From Oscillatoriophycideae cyanobacterium NC_groundwater_1537_Pr4_S-0.65um_50_18 (GTDB taxonomy: Bacteria > Cyanobacteriota > Cyanobacteriia > Elainellales > Elainellaceae), in contig JACQYI010000033.1 in assembly GCA_016208305.1 (NCBI GenBank), positions 1-64,000 on the forward strand: a stretch of DNA of 64,000 nucleotides. Reading direction: 5' to 3'. A model generated the notes under the pieces. It had not been told where the DNA came from. It made no database searches and was given only the letters and a program-made list of their open reading frames with translations. Numbering within the stretch: position 1 is the first letter of the stretch; the number at the start of each line of letters is the position of its first letter. Position numbers and translations under genes: made by a program. This document shows, in pieces, positions 18,069-29,200 of the stretch.

Positions 18069-21000
18069 ATGACCCTCGAAAGACACCTCTGCACCCTATC
18101 TGAAGATGCGATCGAGGATGAGGTTTTTGTCTTTCCGACATCATTCGCGCAACAGCGACTCTGGTTTTTAGATCAGTTGGCTCCAGGTACACGCTTCTAC
18201 AATGTGCCCCTTACTCTGCATCTTACTGGGGCGATCGATGACGCTGCTTTGACCCAAAGTTTTAACGAGATTGTGCGTCGCCACGAAGCATTGCGAACCA
18301 CCTTTGCCTGGATGGACGGACAACCTGTGCAAGTGATTGCGCCTTGTTGGGATGTGTCTCTTCCTTGTGTTGACCTACAATCTCTACCCACGCTTGAGCG
18401 AAAGGCTGAATTGCAACAGTTACTCAGCGACGCGATGCAGCGATCGTTTAACCTTTCGCAGGGTCCCCTTTTGCAGCTCATGCTCATCCGACTGAGCGAA
18501 ACAGAGTCTGTGCTGCTGTTGAATTTTCATCACATTGTGTTTGATGAATGGTCTAGCGGAGTTTTCATTCAAGAACTGGGCGCACTCTACACTGCTTTTA
18601 AGCAAGATCAGCCGTCGCCCTTGAGCGATTTGCCGATTCAATATGCCGACTTTGCCCATTGGCAGCGGGAGTGGTTACAGGGAGATGTTTTAGAGCGGCA
18701 ACTGGCTTACTGGCGACAGCAGTTAAACCAGGTTCCTGTGCTGGATCTACCCACCGATCGCCCTCGCCCGCCTGTGCAAAGCTATCGGGGCACCACGCAG
18801 CAGCTAGAAATTCCACAAGCGTTGATGGCAGCCTTGGAATCTCTCAGTCAGCAGGCAGGCGGAACCCTGTTTATGACATTGCTGGCCGCATTTCAGACTT
18901 TGCTGCATCGTTATACAGGTCAAACGGATGTGGCAGTGGGTTCACCGATCGCCAATCGCAATCGCAGTGAACTAGAGGGTTTGATTGGATTCTTCGTAAA
19001 TAGCCTGGTTTTACGCACCGATCTCTCTGGCGATCCCACCTTTCGCAACTTGTTAGAACGGGTGCGATCGGTGGCTTTAGCTGCTTACGCCCATCAAGAC
19101 GTACCCTTTGAGAAATTGGTTGAAGAGCTGCATCCAGAGCGCCATCTCAGTCGCAATCCGCTATTTCAGGTGGTCTTCGCCCTCCAAAATGCACCCATGC
19201 AGCAATTGGAATTGCCAGGGTTAACGCTCAGATCTTCCAACTTTGAGACAACCACCACACGCTTTGATTTGGAACTTTACTTGTGGGAATGTTCTGATGA
19301 TTTTAGGAGCCTGTGGGGGGATGGCTGGAACCATGCTGCCGGATTGCGGGGAGTCATGGTTTACAACACTGATTTGTTTGATCAAACTACCATTCTGCGA
19401 CTGTTAGATTCGTTTCAAATTCTGCTAGAAGCGATCGCCATAAATCCAGATCGGCGACTTTCAGAGTTACCTGTTTTAACGGCATCTCAAGAGCAGCAGT
19501 TGTTGATTGAATGGAATCAAACTCAACGAGACTATTCAGCCGATCGCAGCATTCATCAGCTGTTTGAAGCGCAGGTGGAGCAATCGCCCGATGCGATCGC
19601 TGTCCAGTTCAGTGACAAGTCATTTACCTATCGAGAACTCAACAACGGCAGTAACCAACTGGCGCACTATTTGCAAACCTATTTGCAAACGATGGGAATC
19701 AGCGCGGGTGCGCGGGTTGGTATTTGCATGGAGCAATCGGTTGAAATGGTGGCGGGACTGTTAGGCATCTTGAAGGCTGGCGGTGCGTATGTCCCTTTAG
19801 ATCCGTCTTACCCGATCGAGCGGCTACGCTGGATGATAGAGGATGCGGAAGTCTCCGTGTTGCTGACTCAACATCATAGGCTGGAGTCATTTAGTGAGAC
19901 TGAGGTGAAGCTCATTTGTCTGGATCGAGACTGGGAGACGATCGCTCAAGCCAGCGAAGCTAATCCCACAAACCAGAGTAGTGCTGATGACCTGGCTTAT
20001 GTGGTGTATACCTCTGGCTCCACAGGAATTCCAAAAGGGGTAGCAATCCCGCATCGAGCGGTGAATCGGCTGGTTTGCAATCCCAACTACATGCAGTGGC
20101 AAGTCAGCGATCGAGTGGCTCAGGTCTCTAACATTTCGTTTGATGCTGCCACGTTTGAAATTTGGGGTGCTTTACTCAATGGCGCTCAGCTCGTCGGGAT
20201 CGATCGCGAAGTCTCACTATCGCCGCTGGCGTTTGCCGCCCAACTGCAACAGCAGCAGATCAGCGTATTGTTTCTGACGACCGCTCTGTTTAACCAGATG
20301 GCTCAGGATGCTCCTGCAGCTTTTAGCAGCTTGCGCTATCTCTTATTTGGTGGCGAAGCGGTTGATCCTAGATGGGTGCAAACCGTCCTCAAGCAGGGCG
20401 CGCCCCAACACTTGCTGCATATGTATGGCCCAACTGAGAGTACAACGTTTGCCTCCGGGTATGAGGTGCGGGCGATCGCAGAGGACGACACCACTCTTCC
20501 CATTGGTCGCCCCATTGCCAACACGCAAATTTACGTCTTAGATCCTCACCTAAAGCCTGTCCCGATCGGTGTTAGAGGAGAGTTGTACATCGGCGGGGAT
20601 GGCTTAGCACAAGGCTATTTGAACCGTCCGGAGTTGACGGCAGAAAGGTTTATTCCTAATCCCTTTCAGGAGAATGGGGGAAGCCATTCTCCTTCCTCGC
20701 CTCGCCTTTACAAAACCGGAGATTTAGCACGCTACCGGGCGGATGGCAATTTGGAATTTCTGGGGCGTGTGGATGACCAGGTGAAACTGCGGGGTTTTCG
20801 GATTGAGTTAGGCGAGATTGAAACGGTATTGAGCCAACATCCAACTGTTCAAGTAGCGATCGTGTTGCTCCAGGCAGGAGCCGCAGTCGGGCAGCCGGAT
20901 GAACAGCCTAAACGCCTAGTGGCATACCTTGTCTCTAGCTGCACCAGCCTCCCAATTAGCGATTTGCGGCGGTTCTTGAAATCGAAACTGCCCGATTATA

Positions 21001-21428
21001 TGGTGCCTGCGGCGTTTGTAATGCTAGACGCGCTGCCTCTGACCGCTAATGGCAAAGTCGATCGCCATGCCCTTCAGCTGTTTGCGCCCACAGATGCGTC
21101 AATAATGGAGCGAGCCGAGCTGTCCCAGACACCCCAAACGACGATCGAGCAGACGCTTGCCACCCTTTGGCAGCAAATTCTGGGATTGGAGCGAATCGGC
21201 ATTCACGACAATTTCTTCGAGATGGGTGGACATTCCTTGTTGGCAACCCAGTTGATGTCGCGCGTGCGGGATGCCTTCCAGATTGAGGTGCCGCTTCGCA
21301 GTTTGTTTGAAACCCCGACGATCGCAGGTTTAGCAAACACAGTTGAAATAATGCGCTGGACAAGCCAGATGCAAAGCGTAGAGCCGATCGCCTCTAAAAC
21401 CGTCAGTCGTGAGGAGGTAGAGATTTGA
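18069..21428 (+). CDS. Non-ribosomal peptide synthetase, module 1 (C-A-PCP)
   Basis: This 1119-residue protein has a condensation domain at about 20-440, an adenylation domain at about 490-1000 (A3 YTSGSTGIPKG near 647, YGPTE, YKTGDLARYRADG, A10 LTANGKVDR) and a peptidyl carrier at about 1025-1095 (DNFFEMGGHSLL, phosphopantetheine Ser near 1056). The condensation active site reads HHIVFDEWS instead of HHxxxDG: His and Asp are kept and Gly is Glu. My hand-read specificity code is D-A-F-F-L-G-M-T-F-K, suggestive of a branched-chain residue such as Ile or Val, with low certainty. An N-terminal C domain in the first module may add a fatty acyl group. The acidic C-terminus (SREEVEI) suits docking to the next protein. 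Confidence 0.95.
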   Translation: MTLERHLCTLSEDAIEDEVFVFPTSFAQQRLWFLDQLAPGTRFYNVPLTLHLTGAIDDAALTQSFNEIVRRHEALRTTFAWMDGQPVQVIAPCWDVSLPCVDLQSLPTLERKAELQQLLSDAMQRSFNLSQGPLLQLMLIRLSETESVLLLNFHHIVFDEWSSGVFIQELGALYTAFKQDQPSPLSDLPIQYADFAHWQREWLQGDVLERQLAYWRQQLNQVPVLDLPTDRPRPPVQSYRGTTQQLEIPQALMAALESLSQQAGGTLFMTLLAAFQTLLHRYTGQTDVAVGSPIANRNRSELEGLIGFFVNSLVLRTDLSGDPTFRNLLERVRSVALAAYAHQDVPFEKLVEELHPERHLSRNPLFQVVFALQNAPMQQLELPGLTLRSSNFETTTTRFDLELYLWECSDDFRSLWGDGWNHAAGLRGVMVYNTDLFDQTTILRLLDSFQILLEAIAINPDRRLSELPVLTASQEQQLLIEWNQTQRDYSADRSIHQLFEAQVEQSPDAIAVQFSDKSFTYRELNNGSNQLAHYLQTYLQTMGISAGARVGICMEQSVEMVAGLLGILKAGGAYVPLDPSYPIERLRWMIEDAEVSVLLTQHHRLESFSETEVKLICLDRDWETIAQASEANPTNQSSADDLAYVVYTSGSTGIPKGVAIPHRAVNRLVCNPNYMQWQVSDRVAQVSNISFDAATFEIWGALLNGAQLVGIDREVSLSPLAFAAQLQQQQISVLFLTTALFNQMAQDAPAAFSSLRYLLFGGEAVDPRWVQTVLKQGAPQHLLHMYGPTESTTFASGYEVRAIAEDDTTLPIGRPIANTQIYVLDPHLKPVPIGVRGELYIGGDGLAQGYLNRPELTAERFIPNPFQENGGSHSPSSPRLYKTGDLARYRADGNLEFLGRVDDQVKLRGFRIELGEIETVLSQHPTVQVAIVLLQAGAAVGQPDEQPKRLVAYLVSSCTSLPISDLRRFLKSKLPDYMVPAAFVMLDALPLTANGKVDRHALQLFAPTDASIMERAELSQTPQTTIEQTLATLWQQILGLERIGIHDNFFEMGGHSLLATQLMSRVRDAFQIEVPLRSLFETPTIAGLANTVEIMRWTSQMQSVEPIASKTVSREEVEI

Positions 21429-24400
21429 CTAGAGATTTGACTAGAGATTTAACCACGGTGCAGTTTTTAGCGAATCTGCGGAGTTTGGATATTCAAGTTT
21501 TTGTTGAGGGCGATCGGTTACGCTGTAGCGCCCCTGAAGGAACGGTAACGCCTGAGCTGCAAGCAGAACTGGCTCAACGCAAACCCGAACTCATTTCTCT
21601 GCTACGGCACACAGCTCATGCCAACGGTCACGCTCATAGTCACGCTCATGGTCACGCCAGTGCGATTGTTCGGCTCCCTCGCGAGCGATCGCTGCCCCTC
21701 TCGTTCGCCCAGCAGCGGCTGTGGTTTCTGGATCAGTTGGTGCCTGAGAATCCCTTTTACAACATGCCTGCTGCCGTCCAGTTGCAAGGACACCTGAATC
21801 TGAAAGTGCTCCAGCAGGCGTTTAACGCGATCGTTCAGCGGCATGAAACACTCCGCACGACCTTCACTCAAGTCGATGGACAACCCGCTCAAACGATTGC
21901 GTCCAGCTTGAGTCTGCACCTACCTGTAATCGACTTGCAAAGTATTCCGACTCTCGATCGAGATGTAACCCTGCAGCGATTGGCAACCGAGGAAGCCCAT
22001 CGCCCCTTCAAGCTCACGACAGGGCCGTTGCTGCGCGTCACCCTGTTGAAACTTGCTGAAACTGAGCATATCCTGCTGCTGACGCTGCACCACATTATTT
22101 CCGATGGCTGGTCAATGGGGGTGCTGATGCAAGAATTAGGAGTGCTCTACACGGCATTTCTGAATGGGCAGTCCTCTCCGTTAAGCGAACTATCCATTCA
22201 ATATGCTGACTTTGCCCACTGGCAGAGGCGATCGCTCCAGGGCGAAATTCTGGAGTCGCAACTGGCTTACTGGGGGCAACAGTTAAAGGATCTTCCAGGT
22301 CTAAATTTGCCGACCGATCGCCCGCATCCACCTGTGCAGGGGCATCGGGGCGCGACGCAACCGCTCGCGCTTTCACCCACCCTTACCGCTGCCCTGGAAG
22401 CGTTGGGTCAAGCAGAGGGAGTCACCCTGTTTATGACGCTGTTTACAGCATTCCAAATTCTGCTCTACCGCTACACCGGGCAAACGGATCTGGCCGTCGG
22501 AGTGCCGATCGCCAACCGTAACCGCAGTGAGATCGAGGGCTTGATTGGCTTCTTCGTCAATAGCCTGGTGCTGCGAACCAACCTGGCTGGCAATCCCACC
22601 TTTCGGGAACTGTTGCGACAAGTCCGTGAGGTGGCGCTGGCCGCCTATGCTCATCAAGACGTGCCCTTCGAGAAGCTGGTAGAAGAGTTGCATCCAGACC
22701 GGGATTTGAGTCGTAACCCCCTGTTTCAGGTGGTGTTTGCGCTGCAAAATGCGCCGATGCATTCCCTGGAGCTACCAAACTTAACGCTCAAACCGTGGCA
22801 GCTTGCCATCGGCACAACCCGCTTTGACCTGGAGTTTCACCTGTGGGAGCAATCTCAGGGACTCAGCGGTTTATGGCAAGAGCCTGTTGAGGGCATCAGT
22901 GGCTTTGTGGCGTACAACACTGACTTGTTTGATGCCGCTACGATCGCCCGTCTCCTTACCCATTTTCAGACCCTTCTGGAGGCCGTTGTTGCGCATCCCG
23001 ATCGGCACATTACAGAGCTGTCAATCCTGAGTACGACCGAGCGGCATCAGCTTTTGAGCGAATGGAATGAGACTCAACTTGAGTACGCCAGCGATACCTG
23101 CATTCATCATTTGTTTGAATCACAGGCTGCTCAAACGCCCAACGCGATCGCCGTTGTGGGTGCCGATGAACAGTTAACGTATCAGGCATTAGATCAGCGA
23201 TCGAACCAACTCGCCCATTATTTGCAGCAGCTCGGAGTCCGTCCCGATAGCCTGGTTGGGATTTGTGTCGATCGCTCCGTCGATACGGTTGTAGCCGTAT
23301 TGGGAGTATTGAAGGCTGGCGGTGCTTACCTACCGCTCGATCCGGAGTATCCGCGCGATCGCTTGAGCTTTATGCTAACGGATGCTAAAGTTTCCATTCT
23401 GATCACGCAACAGTCCCTTGTCAGTGTCTTGCTCACCGTCGATGCAACAGTCATTTGCTTAGAGACAGAGGAGAGGATCGCTCAGCAAAGCCAGGAGGCT
23501 CCGACAGCCAATGTCACATCTGAAAACCTGGCCTATGTCATCTATACCTCTGGTTCAACGGGTACACCCAAAGGCGTACTGATTCAACATCGAGGATTGT
23601 GCAATGTGGTGACTGCTCAAATTCAGGCATTTCACCTGCCCCTGGGAAGCCGCATCCTGCAATTTAGCTCGTTCAGCTTTGATGCCTGGGTGTTTGAGCT
23701 ACTGCTGGCCTTTGGAGTGGGAGGAACGCTCTATATCGCGCCACCGGAAGCCCGATCGCCCGGAGCAGAATTGAGTCAGTTTTTGCGAGAACATGCGATC
23801 GCCGCTACCCTTTTGCCGCCTGCGGTACTAGCCGTCCTGCCAGCAGCAGACCTTCCTGCATTGCAAACGGTGATTGCAGGGGGTGAAGCCTGTACGGTCG
23901 AGATTATCGATCGCTGGGCAATCGATCGCCGCTTCTTCAACGCCTACGGACCTACTGAAGCAACCATTTGGGCAAGTGTGGCGCAATTGCAGTCCGGTGA
24001 ATTGCCCTCGATCGGTCGCCCTGTTGCTAACACTCAAATTTATCTGCTCGATGCTCAGCGTCAACCTGTGCCGATCGGCGTTGCCGGGGAGTTGTACATC
24101 GGTGGGGATGGCTTAGCGCGAGGCTATCTCAATCGTCCTGATTTAACGGCAGAACGGTTTATTCCTAATCCCTTTCAGGGGAATGGCAGAAGCCATTTTA
24201 CTCCCTCGCCTCGCCTTTACAAAACCGGAGACTTAGCCCGTTACCGTGCCGATGGCAGCTTAGAGTTTTTGGGGCGTGTGGATGATCAGGTGAAGTTGCG
24301 GGGTTTTCGGATTGAGTTGGGCGAGATTGAAACGGTATTGAACCAACATGCGATCGTGCAGCAAGCAGTCGTGACGGCACACCCACAAGAGTCGGGTAAA

Positions 24401-26215
24401 CAGTTGGTTGCCTATGTGGTATTGAACCTAAAAGATAAGGCTTTGGTACTGGAGCAGGTATTGCACAGGGAACAGATTGAGCAATGGCAGAAGCTCTATA
24501 ATCAGACCTACGCTCAAACAACTGACACCGCTCAAGATCCCACCTTTAACATCATCGGGTGGCAAAGTAGCTATACCGGACAGCCGATCGCTCCTGAGCA
24601 GATGCGGGAATGGCTCCACGATCGAGTCCAGCAAGTGCGCGATCGCCAACCGCAGAAAATACTGGAGATTGGCTGTGGCACCGGGCTGATGCTATTTCAG
24701 CTTGCGCCCCACTGCGCTGAATATTGGGCAACCGATTTTTCCTCTGCCTCACTGGATTACATTCGGCAGCAGTTGCCAATTCAAGCCTTGCCGCAGGTCA
24801 AATTGCTGCACCGGTGGGCAGATGATTTTACCCATCTGGAGCCTGCCTACTTTGATGCCGTCATTCTCAACTCTGTGGTGCAATACTTTCCTAGCCTGGA
24901 TTACCTGGTACGGGTGCTGGAAGGTGCAGTGCAACGGGTGAAACCGGGTGGCTTTATTTTTATCGGGGATGTGCGAAATTTACGATTGCTGACCGCATTT
25001 CAGTCGGCGGTGCAGCTATATCAGGCAGATGCAGCTCTGGAACGATCGCAGCTCCAGCAACGGGTGCAACGTGCCCTGTTTGAGGAAGCGGAACTGGTAA
25101 TCGAGCCTGATTTTTTCCATGCTTTGCGCGATCGCTTACCTGCCATTCGTCAGGTAAAAGTTGAGCTATCGCGGGGTCGCTTTGCGAACGAAATGACCCA
25201 ATTTCGCTACAATGTCATGCTGCAAATTGGGCACTCTCCTGAGGAGAAGCTGTGGCATGCCAACGAATTCCCATCATCCCAATTTCCATCATCCCTGCAT
25301 TGGACTGCTGACTTAACTCCAGCCGCTATCCATCAACAGCTAGCCGAAACGCAGCCAGAACAGTTGCAAATTAATGGTGTTCTAAATGCGCGGGTGGTGA
25401 AAGCAGTACAAACGGCAGATGGGTTGGCAGATGAAACCAGCCCTAAAACAGCAGGTCAACTGCGACAAGCATTAGAACATGTAGAATCTGGTTTCGATCC
25501 GGAGGATTGGTGGGATCTGGAAACAGAGTTACCTTACACCATTGAGATTCGCTGGTCAGACTTGGGGATCGATCGCTACGATGTGGTCTGCTTAAAACGA
25601 TCCTCTTTAGAACCAAATCCCATAGCCGTTCCATCTTTAAAGCAACTGAGCCGCGATCGCCCCTGGCACACTTACGCAAACCAGCCGCTACAAACTCAGT
25701 TAGCGCGACAACTGATTCCCCAGCTACGGCAGCATTTAGAGCACAAGCTACCTGCTTATATGGTGCCCTCCGCCTTTGTGGTGCTAGAAACGCTGCCCCT
25801 GACCGCCAATGGCAAAGTCGATCGCCGCGCCCTGCCTGCACCCGATGCCAGCCGCATCAACCGAACCGGAGCGGATGCTGAGCCGCGATCGCCGCTGGAA
25901 GTGACCCTGGCCCGTTTGTGGTCAGAATTATTGGGCGTTCACCGAGTCGGCATTCACGACAATTTTTTTGCATTGGGGGGACATTCGCTGCTGGCTACGC
26001 AACTAACGTCTCGCATTCGCGATGAGTCTAGTGTGGAATTACCGCTCCAGAGTCTGTTTGAAGCTCCCACGATCGCTCAACTGGCTCCCATCATTGACCG
26101 CTTAAAGCAGCAGACAGCTCAACCCTCAACGCCTGCGATCGTGCCGCTTGCCCGTAGTGCCCATCGTCGATCGCGATCATCCCTCATGAATGGGAAACCA
26201 GGAGAGCAGCCGTGA
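21425..26215 (+). CDS. NRPS, module 2 (TubC-dock, C-A-nMT-PCP)
   Basis: This 1596-residue protein begins at TTG 21425, overlapping the previous stop (ATTTGA), with GAGGAGG about seven bases upstream. Residues 5-60 form a TubC-type docking domain. C domain about 75-500 with HHIISDGWS; A domain from about 545 (A3 YTSGSTGTPKG near 706); an N-methyltransferase is inserted before A10 (SAM motif ILEIGCGTG near 1078); A10 LTANGKVDR near 1458; carrier with LGGHS, Ser near 1524. The hand-read code is D-A-F-L-I-G-A-I-W-K, a hydrophobic residue of unknown identity. The product residue should be N-methylated. A segment near A7-A8 is very similar in DNA to module 1, pointing to module duplication or gene conversion. 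Confidence 0.95.
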   Translation: MTRDLTRDLTTVQFLANLRSLDIQVFVEGDRLRCSAPEGTVTPELQAELAQRKPELISLLRHTAHANGHAHSHAHGHASAIVRLPRERSLPLSFAQQRLWFLDQLVPENPFYNMPAAVQLQGHLNLKVLQQAFNAIVQRHETLRTTFTQVDGQPAQTIASSLSLHLPVIDLQSIPTLDRDVTLQRLATEEAHRPFKLTTGPLLRVTLLKLAETEHILLLTLHHIISDGWSMGVLMQELGVLYTAFLNGQSSPLSELSIQYADFAHWQRRSLQGEILESQLAYWGQQLKDLPGLNLPTDRPHPPVQGHRGATQPLALSPTLTAALEALGQAEGVTLFMTLFTAFQILLYRYTGQTDLAVGVPIANRNRSEIEGLIGFFVNSLVLRTNLAGNPTFRELLRQVREVALAAYAHQDVPFEKLVEELHPDRDLSRNPLFQVVFALQNAPMHSLELPNLTLKPWQLAIGTTRFDLEFHLWEQSQGLSGLWQEPVEGISGFVAYNTDLFDAATIARLLTHFQTLLEAVVAHPDRHITELSILSTTERHQLLSEWNETQLEYASDTCIHHLFESQAAQTPNAIAVVGADEQLTYQALDQRSNQLAHYLQQLGVRPDSLVGICVDRSVDTVVAVLGVLKAGGAYLPLDPEYPRDRLSFMLTDAKVSILITQQSLVSVLLTVDATVICLETEERIAQQSQEAPTANVTSENLAYVIYTSGSTGTPKGVLIQHRGLCNVVTAQIQAFHLPLGSRILQFSSFSFDAWVFELLLAFGVGGTLYIAPPEARSPGAELSQFLREHAIAATLLPPAVLAVLPAADLPALQTVIAGGEACTVEIIDRWAIDRRFFNAYGPTEATIWASVAQLQSGELPSIGRPVANTQIYLLDAQRQPVPIGVAGELYIGGDGLARGYLNRPDLTAERFIPNPFQGNGRSHFTPSPRLYKTGDLARYRADGSLEFLGRVDDQVKLRGFRIELGEIETVLNQHAIVQQAVVTAHPQESGKQLVAYVVLNLKDKALVLEQVLHREQIEQWQKLYNQTYAQTTDTAQDPTFNIIGWQSSYTGQPIAPEQMREWLHDRVQQVRDRQPQKILEIGCGTGLMLFQLAPHCAEYWATDFSSASLDYIRQQLPIQALPQVKLLHRWADDFTHLEPAYFDAVILNSVVQYFPSLDYLVRVLEGAVQRVKPGGFIFIGDVRNLRLLTAFQSAVQLYQADAALERSQLQQRVQRALFEEAELVIEPDFFHALRDRLPAIRQVKVELSRGRFANEMTQFRYNVMLQIGHSPEEKLWHANEFPSSQFPSSLHWTADLTPAAIHQQLAETQPEQLQINGVLNARVVKAVQTADGLADETSPKTAGQLRQALEHVESGFDPEDWWDLETELPYTIEIRWSDLGIDRYDVVCLKRSSLEPNPIAVPSLKQLSRDRPWHTYANQPLQTQLARQLIPQLRQHLEHKLPAYMVPSAFVVLETLPLTANGKVDRRALPAPDASRINRTGADAEPRSPLEVTLARLWSELLGVHRVGIHDNFFALGGHSLLATQLTSRIRDESSVELPLQSLFEAPTIAQLAPIIDRLKQQTAQPSTPAIVPLARSAHRRSRSSLMNGKPGEQP

Positions 26216-29200
26216 CTTCAACCGTCAACCTAACTGCTTTTGAGAACGATCGCCCGTCAGACGATGTTTTTTGCTTTCCAGCCTCATTTGCTCAGCAGCG
26301 ACTGTGGTTTCTGCATCAGTTGGCTCCCGAAAATCCTTTTTACGATGTAACAGCGGCCATTCGTTTAACGGGCAAGCTGCACATTGATCGGTTGGAGCAA
26401 ACGTTTAACGCGATTGTGCAGCGTCACGAAGCCTTGCGCACCACCTTTACCCGAATAGATGGAGAACTCATGCAGGTGATTACTCCCCACCTGCACATGC
26501 CTCTGCCCGTCATTACACTACACACCGTTCCCCCAGATCAGCGAGACGAGTTAGCACAACGGCAGGCGATCGCAGCTTTCCAGCAGCCATTCAACTTGAG
26601 CGATGGCCCCTTGATGCGAGTAACGCTGCTCCAGTTCGACGAAACGGAACATGTACTGCTGCTGAATTTGCATCATATTGTTTCCGATGGTTGGTCGATC
26701 GGAGTTCTCATTCAAGAATTGGGTGCGCTTTACGCTGCGTTTGTGGAAAACACACCCTCGCCGCTGGTTGAATTGCCCATCCAGTACGCTGACTTTGCCC
26801 ATTGGCAACGAGAGTACCTGCAAGGCGAGGTGCTGGAAACGCAGCTTGCTTACTGGCAACAGCAATTGCTGGATCTGCCAACACTGACGTTGCCAACGGA
26901 TTTGCCTCGTCCAGCCGTGCAGAGCTATCGGGGAGGTCGCCAGCAGTTGGTGTTGTCCCCAGCGCTAACAGCCGCCCTAGAAGCCCTCAGTCAGCAAACC
27001 GGGGCAACATTGTTTATGACCTTGCTGGCAGCATTTCAAACCCTGCTCTATCGCTACACGGGACAAGCAGATCTGGCAGTAGGCTCACCGATCGCCAATC
27101 GCAATCGCAGCGAATTGGAAGGATTGATCGGCTTCTTCGTCAATAGTCTGGTGCTGCGGACGAATCTAGCAGGCAACCCCACTTTTAGAACGCTGTTGCG
27201 ACAGGTTCAAGCTACTACGCTCGCCGCCTATGCCCATCAAGATTTACCGTTTGAGAAACTGGTAGAGGCACTACAACCCACGCGCGACTTCAGCCGCAAC
27301 CCCCTATTTCAAGTCGTGTTCGCGCTTCAGAATGCCCCGATCGCGCCCTTGCAACTGCCGGGTTTAACGCTCAGTCCGCTCGACTTTGATTCGGGCACCA
27401 CGCGCTTTGACCTGGAATGCCACTGCTTTAAAGCGTTGGATACACTCCACTGCACCGTCATTTACAGCACAGATTTGTTTGAGTCAGCCACGATTAACCG
27501 GATGCTGCAACAGTTTCAGGTCTTGCTCGAAGGTATCGTTGCCCATCCCGACCAGTCGATCGCCCACTTACCGCTACTCACTCCCGCCGAAAGCCATCAA
27601 CGTCTGATCACCTGGAACGATACAGCCCTGGATTATGCCGAAACCTGTATCCATCACCATGTGGAAGCCCAGGCAACGCAAACACCCGATGCGATCGCAG
27701 TTGTCTTCGCCAATCAATCTCTGACCTATCAAGAACTTAATCAACGAGCCAATCAACTCGCCCATCATTTACAGCAGCTAGGCGTCTGTCCCGAAACGGT
27801 TGTTGGGCTGTGTGTCGATCGCTCCCCCAACCTGATCATTGGCGTATTGGGCATCTGGAAAGCAGGAGGAGCCTATCTGCCACTCGATCCAGGCTATCCC
27901 AGCGATCGGCTTAATTTCATGCTGAAGGATACACAGGTTGATCTGGTGGTAACGCAGCAGGCGTATGGCGATCAATTTAGCGATCGGCTCCAGGTGGTTT
28001 ACCTCGATCAGGATGGGACAGATCCTTACACACCAGCCAATCCCACCAGCCACGTTACAGCCAACCATCTTGCCTACGTCATCTATACCTCTGGTTCCAC
28101 GGGCAAACCCAAGGGGGTTTTAGTCGAGCATCGGGGCTTGAGCAATCTGATTGCAGCTCAGCGACAGGTCTTTAACCTGCAACCGACTCACCGAATTCTA
28201 CAATTCGCCTCGCTCAACTTTGATGCCTTTATCTTTGAATGGGTGATGGCATTGGCAAATGGAGCTTCACTCTATATGGCACCCAAAGAAACTCTCTTAC
28301 CCGGAGCCACGTTGCTTCAGTTTCTCCAGGACAACGCCATTACTCATGTCACGCTTCCTCCAGCGGTTCTCGCCCTGCTGCCCTCAGATGCCTTGCCTGC
28401 CCTGCAAACCATTATTGCAGCCGGAGAAGCCTGCTCTAGCACCGTGGTCGATCGCTGGGCAAAAGACCATCAGTTCTTCAATGCCTACGGCCCCACAGAA
28501 GCCACAATCTGGGCAACCGTCGCTCAATTGCAGTTAGGCGACTCGCCAACGATCGGTCGTCCCATTGCCAACACCCAAATTTATTTGTTAGATGCCCATC
28601 TTCAACCCGTTCCTGTCGGCGTAACGGGTGAGCTATACATTGGCGGTGCGGGTGTAGCAAGGGGCTATCTCAATCGTCCTGACTTAACCGCAGAAAGGTT
28701 TACTTCAAATCCATATAACCCTGCGTCACGTCTCTACAAGACCGGAGATCTGGCGCGTTATCGTGCGGATGGCAGCCTTGATTATTTAGGGCGGGTGGAT
28801 CGTCAAATAAAGCTAAACGGTTACCGCATTGAACTGGGCGAAATTGAAACGATTCTGCACCAACATTCAGCCATTCAAATCGCAGTAGTCACACTTCAAG
28901 AAGACAATCTGAGAGCAAAGCGGTTAGTTGCCTACCTGCTGCTCCAGCCAGAACAAACCATCGCAACGGATGACTTACGGCATTTTTTGCGATCGCAGCT
29001 ACCCAACCACCTCATTCCTTCAACCTTTGTGCAGCTAGAAACGCTGCCGTTGACTTCTAACGGCAAAATTGATAACGCAGCGTTACCTAATGCCAATAAA
29101 AGCAACGTAGAGAGAATCTCGTTTGTCGCACCTCGTACCGCTATTGAAGAAACGATCGCCAGCCTTTGGGAACAACTCCTTCAACAGGAGTCGATCGGTA

